A DNA stretch of 38,534 bases, taken from assembly GCA_013202335.1 (NCBI GenBank), contig JABMQR010000015.1:1-38534 (forward strand), written 5' to 3'. Positions within the stretch are counted from its first letter, which is position 1. Each line of letters starts with the position of its first letter. The translations under genes and the position numbers were made by a program. This DNA is from Bacteroidota bacterium. Its GTDB lineage: Bacteria; Spirochaetota; Spirochaetia; JABMQR01. The notes beneath the pieces were generated by a model that did no database searches, was not told the DNA's origin, and was given only the letters and a program-made list of their open reading frames with translations. Positions 8,999 to 16,720 of this stretch are shown here, one piece after another.

Positions 8999-10252
8999 AT
9001 GAGCCATATGCGACAATTGAGCGACGAAAAAGATGGAAAAAAGATCAGAAATCAACCCGAAATGATTGAGTCCGACAGACTTCTAGTATCAGTCAATCAG
9101 TTAGAGTCTATCTTTCCACGGTATCAGAAGTTGAAGGTTGCCATTGCTCACCATTGGTTTATTACATGGCGGGGAGGGGAGAAGGTTGCAAGAGCAATGT
9201 TGGATCTATTTCCCAATGCCGATATATACACCCTGTTTTATGATGAAAAAGTTTGTGGAAAGTACCTGGAGGGACATTCAATAACTTCATCGTATTTAGA
9301 TAAACCGTTATTACGAAAACACTACAAGAAATTGTTTCCTCTCTATCCCTCTGCCATTCGGTCTCTCAATACGAAAAAGACATATGACTTAATCCTCTCT
9401 ATTGAGTCAGGGCCAATTAAGGGGATTTCAACTCATGGAATTCCACACCTCTGCTATATAAATACCCCCATGCGTTATAGTTGGGAACATACACATGAGT
9501 ATTTGGAGAATATTACAAATCCTTTGGTTCGCAGAATTGCTGCCAGAGAATTTAAGCGTTTGAAGAAGTATGATATCACCACGATTGAAAATGTTGATAA
9601 GTATGTAGCTAATTCAAGGAATATTCAGGATAGGGTAAAGCGATATTATGATCGGGAATCTTCAGTGGTTTTTCCACCGGTTAATCCGGAACTCTTTACT
9701 GATGATTCTGTACTGGAAAAGCGGAACAGAATTTACAAATCGCAAAAGAATCCCTATTTCATTAGTTTTGGGGCAATAACTCCCTATAAACGAATTGATT
9801 TGCTGGTTTCTGCTTTTAACAAAAACGGCAAACAGCTTGTGGTAATTGGAGAGGGCGAAGATCGGGCAAAACTTGAAAAGCTGGCAAAAGAGAATATTAC
9901 CTTTATTGGTTCACTTATCTGGAGTAAAATCGAAGAATATATACTTGGGGCTGAAGCTCTGGTATTTCCAGGTGAGGAAGATTTTGGGATTATTCCTGTG
10001 GAAATAATGTCCTATGGAGTACCCGTAATTGCCTATGGTAAGGGAGGACTCCTTGAAACTGTTATAGACAAATCCACTGGATTATTTTTTCCAGAACAGA
10101 CTATAGAAGCTGTTGAAAAGGTTTTGTGTCATTTCGAAGCAGTGAAAGAGCAATTTGATCCAGAATTTATCAGAGAACATGCGCGTAGTTTTCATGAATT
10201 GGAATTTAAAAAGGGCTTACTGAAGAATATTAAGGAATTACTTGATGAGTAA
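8999..10252 (+). CDS. GT4-family glycosyltransferase (WbaZ-like)
   Basis: 417 residues from the ATG at 8999, which has GAGGAG just ahead. The open frame extends back to a TTG at 8936, but that would add a hydrophobic stretch foreign to the family. Residues from KVAIAHHWFITWRGGEKVA match the N-terminus of a GT4 subgroup often annotated as mannosyltransferase WbaZ. CYINTPMRYSWEH, SFGAITPYKRIDLLVSAF and EX7E (E327-DFGIIPV-E335) are all present. It should add one sugar in the growing glycan; mannose or D-rhamnose from a GDP donor is plausible since Gmd and Rmd are encoded nearby, but that is inference. It overlaps the next gene by eight bases. Confidence 0.82.
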   Translation: MSHMRQLSDEKDGKKIRNQPEMIESDRLLVSVNQLESIFPRYQKLKVAIAHHWFITWRGGEKVARAMLDLFPNADIYTLFYDEKVCGKYLEGHSITSSYLDKPLLRKHYKKLFPLYPSAIRSLNTKKTYDLILSIESGPIKGISTHGIPHLCYINTPMRYSWEHTHEYLENITNPLVRRIAAREFKRLKKYDITTIENVDKYVANSRNIQDRVKRYYDRESSVVFPPVNPELFTDDSVLEKRNRIYKSQKNPYFISFGAITPYKRIDLLVSAFNKNGKQLVVIGEGEDRAKLEKLAKENITFIGSLIWSKIEEYILGAEALVFPGEEDFGIIPVEIMSYGVPVIAYGKGGLLETVIDKSTGLFFPEQTIEAVEKVLCHFEAVKEQFDPEFIREHARSFHELEFKKGLLKNIKELLDE

Positions 10253-11066
10253 ATTCAAAGTGTTAAAAATTACGGTACTGCTGATGATTCTCTTTGCAAT
10301 ATGTACCCAGGTGACTGCAAAAACACTGGAAGATGTTTTCAGTAACAAACCTGATATTATGAAACAACTTCTTTCTGGTGGATTGGTTATTAGTGATAGT
10401 GTTACAGAGCCGAATATTCTGCTCCTTCCCTCCAATAAATGGGTGTTGATTGATACTGAAAAATTCAGTATGGAAAAGGGGGGATTCTTTGCTGAAGCCC
10501 TTTCGTTTATTCCTTACCCGGAGAGTATAGCGAACAAATCATTAGAAGATAGGACTGTTCAAGTAATTAATAGTCTTCGGGAAGTATCGAGTCAGGAAGG
10601 GCTTACCTATATTTCGCACAGAAATGGAGATAAGCCTGCAGTACTTATCTCCAAATCGTTTGTTACAGATAAAGTAGGCAGCAAAAAAAAACTACCTGAT
10701 CCGGTTCTTGATACACTTCCGGCAAAGATTGTCGATATTGTCTTTCAATCCGACACCTCCTTTTTCGGAAACTACTACCAGTATGACTACTCCATATTCT
10801 CGAATATAATTAGTATTCGAGTACGAAATATGACAACTCTCTCGGTATTTGGAATTTTTCCAGCTATCAAGAAAGAAAAATATACTGCCTCGGTAATTAT
10901 TGAGCAGTTGGAAACCGGTATGTTGGTATACTCATATGCTGAGGTCATTGATCGAAAACCTGTTGTTTCTCTATTAGGATATGAAATACACCTCCCCAGT
11001 GCAATAAACAGGAGATGGACTTCCGTCCACAACTGGTTCAGGTCACAAATTGATAAAATTGAGTAG
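10245..11066 (+). CDS. Exported protein of unknown function
   Basis: 273 residues. A clean signal peptide covers about 1-26 (basic start, VLLMILFAICTQVTA). The rest is soluble-looking and mixed alpha/beta, with no transmembrane helix and no motif I recognise. Towards the C-terminus there are several predicted strands (KYTASVIIEQLETGMLVYSYAEV). The start is ATG at 10245, with AAGGA nine bases upstream, inside the end of the GT4 gene. Its place between a glycosyltransferase and a Wzi-like gene suggests an envelope partner of glycan export, but the family is not known to me. Confidence 0.6.
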   Translation: MSKFKVLKITVLLMILFAICTQVTAKTLEDVFSNKPDIMKQLLSGGLVISDSVTEPNILLLPSNKWVLIDTEKFSMEKGGFFAEALSFIPYPESIANKSLEDRTVQVINSLREVSSQEGLTYISHRNGDKPAVLISKSFVTDKVGSKKKLPDPVLDTLPAKIVDIVFQSDTSFFGNYYQYDYSIFSNIISIRVRNMTTLSVFGIFPAIKKEKYTASVIIEQLETGMLVYSYAEVIDRKPVVSLLGYEIHLPSAINRRWTSVHNWFRSQIDKIE

Positions 11067-11102
11067 CCGAATAGGGTATATCAGAGAAAGGAGTAGAAAG
11101 TT

Positions 11103-12809
11103 ATGAGGCGGTCACGGTCACGGTCACTTATAGTAGTTCTACTGGTCTTTGTTGGCCTGGGAACCAGCCCGTTTGTTTTTAGTACTGGAAACCAGAAAAT
11201 AGCCCCCACTGATTCTATACTCTACAGGGAAATTTCTACCCTTTATGTTTCAGTAGGAATGGGACTGCCTTCATCTTCCGGTCCCTGGAGCTTTAGCGAG
11301 TTGAGAATTATGATGGACTCAATTGATCAGGAAAAACTATCTTCAAAAGCTAAAATTCTGTACCAGAAAATTTTGGGGGAATTGGCTAAAGAAGAGCAGG
11401 TTTTTACTGGCGAAAATTCATTGTGGTTTGGGGGAAACATTACACTATCTCCGGAGATATACATCCATACCAATGAAGAAAGTACCTTTGGTGAGGATGA
11501 GGAGTGGGCATACAGTTATGCTCTACGTAACCCGATTCTGTCAGTTCCTCTGATGATAGGGTTTGAAGATGCGGTTTACGGTGAAACTCTTATGGAAATT
11601 CGGAATAATCGCTTTTATCCGGGAACTGATTCATCATCACAATTTTTCTCACCAGTATTTACTACTAATATCATATTTGATGATTCCCTCTCAAATTTGG
11701 ATACCTCTTTCCCATGGCGTGCCTATGTATCTACCGGAGGAGAATTATGGAATGTGCAATTTGGCCGTGATAAACTTGCCTGGGGTAATGGTGTAACTGG
11801 TAATCTGATGCTTGATGATCATCTGGATTTTCATGAGTTCCTGCGAATATCAGCGTGGGATAATGATTATAAATTCTCTTTTCTCACAGCGGCATTTGAT
11901 CCCGAAAATTGGAAAAAAGATGATGATGGTGCCGAGGCGCAGGAATCTATTCAGTATTTTATTGCTCATAGATTGGAATTTCCCGTATTTAGTCTTTTTC
12001 AGTTAAGTATTACTGAATCTATGATGTACAAGGCAGATCAGTTTGACTTTCGGTACCTCAACCCGCTGATGCTCTTCCACAACTATTATATGCGGGATAA
12101 CTCAAATTCGCTAATCAGTATTCAAATTGACATCCCCCTGTTTTCAGGAGCGGCCCTCTATGGGGAGTTTGCTGCTGATGAGATTGCGGGTTTTGCTGAG
12201 GCCAGCGGGGGAGAAGGTGCTTTCCCGGAAGCCTATGGTTACTTGGCTGGTATTACTTTACGGTTACCGGTTGGGGCAGGGTGGTTGAATACAAACTTTG
12301 AATTTGCTTATACTGATCCATATCTCTATCTACGAGATCACGTTAATTTTATCGTGGGACACAGACAGCATACAAATGAATATGAAACATTTTCATATAA
12401 CCGCGATTGGGATTATCTCGGGTATCAGTATGGGTGTGATGCAATCGTACTCGATTTATCAGTGCGGTATGAAGATTTTACCCGGCATTTATTCGTGGGA
12501 GAAGTGTTTTATATGATGCATGGAACTCATGATCTGGATACAACATGGGATAATGTGACTGATGGAAGTGGAAACATACCCTCTCAGGCAGTTACCCCGA
12601 CAACAGTAAATTATTCTGGAGAGGACCCAGAAAAAAATAGTATAGAGCACACCCTGAGGTTTTCTTTATCGGTTGAAGAACAGATGTTTTCCATCATGGA
12701 TGTCTCTGGCGGTGTTGATTTTATTACTATCTGGAACCCAGGTAATATTGCTGCTTCAATCCCTGCTGTTGATTGGCAGTTACATTTTGGGGTGTCATAT
12801 TCACTATGA
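11103..12809 (+). CDS. Wzi-like capsule-assembly outer-membrane protein (copy 3)
   Basis: 568 residues, clearly paralogous to copy 1: PSSSGPWS (56-63), SFPWRAYVSTGGELWNVQFG ahead of GRDKLAWGNGVTGNL, then RYLNPLMLFHNYYMRDNSNS and YTDPYLYLRD all have near-identical counterparts there. The signal peptide follows a short Arg/Ser stretch (RRSRSRS) encoded by three tandem copies of CGGTCA (11109-11126). The start has AAAGGAG upstream. Copies 1 and 3 flank the glycan genes on opposite strands, which may reflect duplication and inversion. Expected location is the outer membrane, with binding or surface organisation of polysaccharide as the likely role. Confidence 0.72.
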   Translation: MRRSRSRSLIVVLLVFVGLGTSPFVFSTGNQKIAPTDSILYREISTLYVSVGMGLPSSSGPWSFSELRIMMDSIDQEKLSSKAKILYQKILGELAKEEQVFTGENSLWFGGNITLSPEIYIHTNEESTFGEDEEWAYSYALRNPILSVPLMIGFEDAVYGETLMEIRNNRFYPGTDSSSQFFSPVFTTNIIFDDSLSNLDTSFPWRAYVSTGGELWNVQFGRDKLAWGNGVTGNLMLDDHLDFHEFLRISAWDNDYKFSFLTAAFDPENWKKDDDGAEAQESIQYFIAHRLEFPVFSLFQLSITESMMYKADQFDFRYLNPLMLFHNYYMRDNSNSLISIQIDIPLFSGAALYGEFAADEIAGFAEASGGEGAFPEAYGYLAGITLRLPVGAGWLNTNFEFAYTDPYLYLRDHVNFIVGHRQHTNEYETFSYNRDWDYLGYQYGCDAIVLDLSVRYEDFTRHLFVGEVFYMMHGTHDLDTTWDNVTDGSGNIPSQAVTPTTVNYSGEDPEKNSIEHTLRFSLSVEEQMFSIMDVSGGVDFITIWNPGNIAASIPAVDWQLHFGVSYSL

Positions 12810-12908
12810 ATTTCTGAAAAGATAGTTTGGCAAAAAGACTTTACAATAAAGGGGAATTAAGCTTACTTATTTTAATGAAACTATAATTAGTAAGGAAATG
12901 AGATAAAG

Positions 12909-15137
12909 ATGAAAATAAAGCTTTTAATCGAATCACGCAAATTTGATGTACTTATAGCATATGGGTGTGTAATATTTTTTACAATTATTATTTTTGGATT
13001 TGCATACCCTAATTTAATCACTAATGTGGATATACCTATACAGTATGATGGCGACATGATTTTTTCTGCACAGGTCACAAAAGGAATGATTGAGAATGGC
13101 TGGTATTTAAGTAATCCTTCTGTTGGTGCGCCTTTTAGTCAAGAAATGTTCTCTTATCCAAACTCAGATGGTTTGAGTTTCTTGATATTAAAATTTGTAG
13201 GGTTACTCACTGGAAGTTGGGCAATAAGTATAAATATGTATTATTTTCTTGGGTTTATTCTTACTTCAATAAGTGCCCTGTATGTGTTTCGGAAGTTTTC
13301 AATTAAAACGATGCTGGCTATACCGTTATCTATCTTGTATTCATATTTGCCTTATCATCAAATAAGAGGCGGCGCGCACATTTTTTTGGCTTTCTACCCA
13401 ATTCTACCATTATTAGTATTAGTTGCTATTGGTATTATGCAGGGAACAGTTGCCAGGGATTCTACTGAATCGACAAAAACACTCCTTTTTACGGGAAAGT
13501 GGGAATGGATTGCACCTATTCTAATATTTGCAGCTGCCAGTTCTACAGGAATTTACTATGCTTTTTTTGCCGGGGTTCTGCTACTGTTTGCATTTTTTAC
13601 CCGTATCATTTCTCTGAAGAAAATAGGAAGTATCAAACTCTTGATAGTGCTCTTTGCAGTACTTAGCGTTGGTGTGTTGTTTAATGTATTACCATCAATA
13701 ATACATATGTTAGGTTCTGAATCTGTTGATATGACCGGTAGATCTTATGCCGAATCTGAAATATATGGTCTAAAACTAGTACAAATGCTTTTACCCAAAA
13801 GCGGGCATAATTTTAGCTTGTTTGCTTCGATTAAGGATAAATATAACTCAGTAGCTCCTTTGGTGAATGAAAATGATACAGCAAGTTTGGGGATAGTTGG
13901 TTCTATCGGGTTTTTACTCTCATTAATTTCAGTGTTATTATCCAGAACAATCCGGGAGTCAAAGGTAAAAGCTGCTGGATTAATTAATCTATTTTTGTTT
14001 TTACTGGCAACGATAGGTGGATTGGGAAGTGTTATTGCATTGGCAGGGTTTACATGGATACGTGCATATAATCGTGTAAGTGTACTAATCGGATTTATAT
14101 CTATTCTATCATTTGGCCTGATAGCTTCGTATCTGCTGGATACTATCAAAAAGCCTAAAATTAGAGGGTTTGTTTCAATAACCTGTTCTGTGATGATTTT
14201 GTTTTTCGGTATTTATGATCAGGTAACTTTTAACTTGAATGAAACTGCAGTTATGCGTACGTATACTATGGATCATGAGTATTTTACAACAGTTCAAAGT
14301 TTATTAGGTGAAGGGGATATGATCCTTCAACTTCCCTATGTTCCCTTCCCGGAAAATCCACCAGTACACCACATGCTGGATTATGATCATTTCAAACCAT
14401 ATCTGCATACACGCGGAATTAAGTGGAGTTATGGCGTAATGAAGGGCTCAGAAGAGGATCTGTACATAAGAACACTAAGTAGCAAACCCATTGATGATCT
14501 TATTACTGCATCAATTGAGTTAGGGTACAAAGGAATATTGATAGATACCTATGGCTATGTTGATGCAGGAGCCGATTTAATAGTAAAGCTGACAGATTAT
14601 ATTGGTTACAACCCATTGTTAAGCGGTAATTTGAGGTATGCATTTTTTGATTTAAGCAGGTTCTCAGAGAACGAAGCGCGAGACGTAGCATATGAACCTC
14701 TCACACCTGCTTTGAGTTTTAAGAAGCTTTTATGCTCAGTTATGCCTGGTGAATGGATTAATTCCCATGATGATTTAATATTTAGAAATGGATGGTCAAG
14801 CCACGAGGCCGAAGGTCGCTGGTCAGAAGGAAAAGAGGCTTCAATCAGTATGCGATTATCAGAAGAATCTGAATATAATTATGGATCTCCATATCTTGAA
14901 ATTGATATTTACATGGTAATTGGTACCCAGAATATTGTAGTTTCGATGAATGGGATCGATGTTGACGTTTTTCAGGTAGAGGAACCTGGAATGTATCAAA
15001 TTAAAATTCCAACATCGATTGATTTGGAAAGTGGATTAAATGTGGAAATAAAGTTGCCTGATGGACGACAGCCTGGAAACGGTGATTCACGTATTTTGGG
15101 TATTTTTGTGCGAAAAATACGATTTATATATTTATAA
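12909..15137 (+). CDS. Polytopic membrane glycosyltransferase, GtrC-like (GT-C fold)
   Basis: 742 residues. About ten hydrophobic helices fill residues 15-460, followed by a soluble C-terminal part of about 280 residues that ends in a beta-rich domain (YLEIDIYMVIGTQNIVVSMN). An acidic motif follows the first helix (IPIQYDGDMIF), as expected for the first outer loop of GT-C enzymes that use lipid-phosphate-linked sugars. The genes directly downstream encode GtrB-like and GtrA-like proteins, so this is the likely acceptor-specific transferase of a three-part side-branch system acting on the periplasmic face. GtrC proteins share little sequence, so context carries most of the weight. A YfhO-like membrane protein is an alternative. 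Confidence 0.6.
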   Translation: MKIKLLIESRKFDVLIAYGCVIFFTIIIFGFAYPNLITNVDIPIQYDGDMIFSAQVTKGMIENGWYLSNPSVGAPFSQEMFSYPNSDGLSFLILKFVGLLTGSWAISINMYYFLGFILTSISALYVFRKFSIKTMLAIPLSILYSYLPYHQIRGGAHIFLAFYPILPLLVLVAIGIMQGTVARDSTESTKTLLFTGKWEWIAPILIFAAASSTGIYYAFFAGVLLLFAFFTRIISLKKIGSIKLLIVLFAVLSVGVLFNVLPSIIHMLGSESVDMTGRSYAESEIYGLKLVQMLLPKSGHNFSLFASIKDKYNSVAPLVNENDTASLGIVGSIGFLLSLISVLLSRTIRESKVKAAGLINLFLFLLATIGGLGSVIALAGFTWIRAYNRVSVLIGFISILSFGLIASYLLDTIKKPKIRGFVSITCSVMILFFGIYDQVTFNLNETAVMRTYTMDHEYFTTVQSLLGEGDMILQLPYVPFPENPPVHHMLDYDHFKPYLHTRGIKWSYGVMKGSEEDLYIRTLSSKPIDDLITASIELGYKGILIDTYGYVDAGADLIVKLTDYIGYNPLLSGNLRYAFFDLSRFSENEARDVAYEPLTPALSFKKLLCSVMPGEWINSHDDLIFRNGWSSHEAEGRWSEGKEASISMRLSEESEYNYGSPYLEIDIYMVIGTQNIVVSMNGIDVDVFQVEEPGMYQIKIPTSIDLESGLNVEIKLPDGRQPGNGDSRILGIFVRKIRFIYL

Positions 15138-15147
15138 AGGAAGAAAC

Positions 15148-15351
15148 TTGGTTCAGTATTATGGCAGAAGCGAATCTTGCAGTCGTGTTATGAGGCCTCG
15201 AATGACTGATGAATATGTGAGAATTTTTGCTGTTAGGGCAGTCGGAACAATTGAGATCTTGCGAATTCCATTCCTTAAGAGGCCTGATAAGGTAACTGGT
15301 GAAATACAAACTCCTGAATACTCTGAGAAAGTAATCTTTTACGTGAATTGA
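15148..15351 (+). CDS. Possible small protein between gtrC- and gtrB-like genes
   Basis: A 67-codon frame starts at TTG (15148), with AAGGAAG (15138-15144) just after the stop of the GtrC-like gene. It ends 27 bases before the GtrB-like start. The product is basic (SRVMRPRMTDEYVRIFAVRA, later FLKRPDKVTGE) and has no membrane segment. It fills a 241-base gap in an otherwise tight block, which favours a real gene, but the start codon is weak and I recognise no family. It could also be a remnant of a longer gene. Confidence 0.35.
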   Translation: MVQYYGRSESCSRVMRPRMTDEYVRIFAVRAVGTIEILRIPFLKRPDKVTGEIQTPEYSEKVIFYVN

Positions 15352-15378
15352 AAATAAACTTATTGTAAGGTGTAATGC

Positions 15379-16317
15379 ATGAAGAAAAAAATTAGTATTC
15401 TTACCGCTTGTTATAATGAAGAAGAAAATGTTGAAGAGCTGATAGGTCGAGTTAAAGAGGAGTTTTCTAGACTTCCACAATACGACTATGAGCATATTTT
15501 TATTGACAATGCAAGTCAGGATAAAACTGTTGAAATACTAAAACGTATAGCTTTAGAAGATAAACATATTAAAATAATTGTTAATTTACGAAATTTTGGA
15601 CATATTCGCTCTCCATTTTATGGGTTAATGCAGGGTTCCGGAGATGCTGTAATAAGTGTTGTTGCAGATCTACAGGATCCGCCGGAAATGATTCCACTTA
15701 TGATTAACAAGTGGGAGCAGGGAAGTAAAATTGTGGTTGGGGTAAAAAAGACCAGTAAAGAGAATCCTGTTATGTATAAAATACGTTCTTTATACTACAA
15801 TTTGTTATATAAATTTTCTGATGTAAAGCAAATACGACATTTTACCGGGTTTGGACTTTTCGATAAAAGTTTTATGGATATTCTTAGACAGCTTGATGAA
15901 CCATATCCCTATTTTCGAGGTTTGGTAGCTGAATATGGTTTTGAAATAGTGGAATTAGAATATCAGCAGCCAAAAAGATTACACGGAAAAACTAAGAATA
16001 ATTTTTTTACCCTCTACGACATGGCAATGAACGGATTTGTCAATCACACAATAATACCTTTACGTATGGCAACCTTTACAGGCTTTTTAATTGGATTCTT
16101 AAGTTTGTGCAGCGCCATATATTATGCTGTCTATAAATTCTTAAATTGGAATAGTTTTGATCTTGGTTTGGCACCTTTGATTATTGGTTTGTTCTTTTTT
16201 TCTGCTGTGCAACTAATATTTATCGGACTTATTGGTGAGTATGTAGGTGCCATTTATACACAAGTTAAGAATAGACCGTTAGTAATCGAAAAGGAAAGAA
16301 TCAACTACGATGCTTAA
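15379..16317 (+). CDS. GT2 polyprenyl-phosphate sugar transferase, GtrB-like
   Basis: 312 residues. The N-terminal GT2 domain has ISILTACYNEEENVEELI, FIDNASQDKT, VVADLQDPPEMIP (the metal-binding Asp region) and the family pattern around RLHGKTKN. Two C-terminal membrane helices (about 233-255 and 268-291) anchor it, with a short cytoplasmic tail. This is the layout of GtrB/DPM1-like enzymes, which charge undecaprenyl phosphate with one sugar on the inner face. TAAGGTG precedes the start. It overlaps the next gene by eight bases, as expected for a GtrB-GtrA pair. Confidence 0.85.
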   Translation: MKKKISILTACYNEEENVEELIGRVKEEFSRLPQYDYEHIFIDNASQDKTVEILKRIALEDKHIKIIVNLRNFGHIRSPFYGLMQGSGDAVISVVADLQDPPEMIPLMINKWEQGSKIVVGVKKTSKENPVMYKIRSLYYNLLYKFSDVKQIRHFTGFGLFDKSFMDILRQLDEPYPYFRGLVAEYGFEIVELEYQQPKRLHGKTKNNFFTLYDMAMNGFVNHTIIPLRMATFTGFLIGFLSLCSAIYYAVYKFLNWNSFDLGLAPLIIGLFFFSAVQLIFIGLIGEYVGAIYTQVKNRPLVIEKERINYDA

Positions 16318-16690
16318 TTTGATAAAAAGATTAATACATAATAAGATTATTAGGTTCTATTTTACAGGGGGAATAAATACTGCATTTGGTTATGGAGTTT
16401 TTGCCTTGTTTATTGTTATTGGATTCAGCCCGTGGATAGCAACGGCGATATCAACAATTATGGGCATTTTATTCAATTATAAATCCTATTCAATTATTGT
16501 TTTCAATGAAAAAACCTGGAAGAAAATAGTTCCCTTTATTGCTGTTTATGCCCTCATCTACATTTTGAATAATGGTATTATTATTATCTTTGGGTTGTGG
16601 GGCGTAAAACCAATTTTAGCAGGGTTGTCTGCAACCATTCCTTTGGCATTGGTATCATATTTGTTAAACAAACGTTTTGTATTCCGATGA
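16310..16690 (+). CDS. GtrA-like flippase subunit
   Basis: 126 residues with four membrane helices (about 14-34, 39-58, 69-90, 97-118). The segments RFYFTGGINTAFGYGVF and LLNKRFVF, at the two ends, are typical of the GtrA family. GtrA proteins are thought to flip the polyprenyl-phosphate sugar made by GtrB. The length and position after GtrB fit. It is the last gene of the plus-strand block and converges with the TPP-enzyme gene across 30 bases, in which I see no clear terminator. Confidence 0.85.
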   Translation: MLNLIKRLIHNKIIRFYFTGGINTAFGYGVFALFIVIGFSPWIATAISTIMGILFNYKSYSIIVFNEKTWKKIVPFIAVYALIYILNNGIIIIFGLWGVKPILAGLSATIPLALVSYLLNKRFVFR

Positions 16691-16720
16691 AACTCACTTT
16701 ATACATGCTTATGAAAATAA

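Noticed and set aside
13745..14149. Minus-strand 134-codon frame inside the GtrC-like gene
   Set aside because: It is opposite a membrane-helix region of a well-formed gene, lacks a ribosome binding site and shows no domain.
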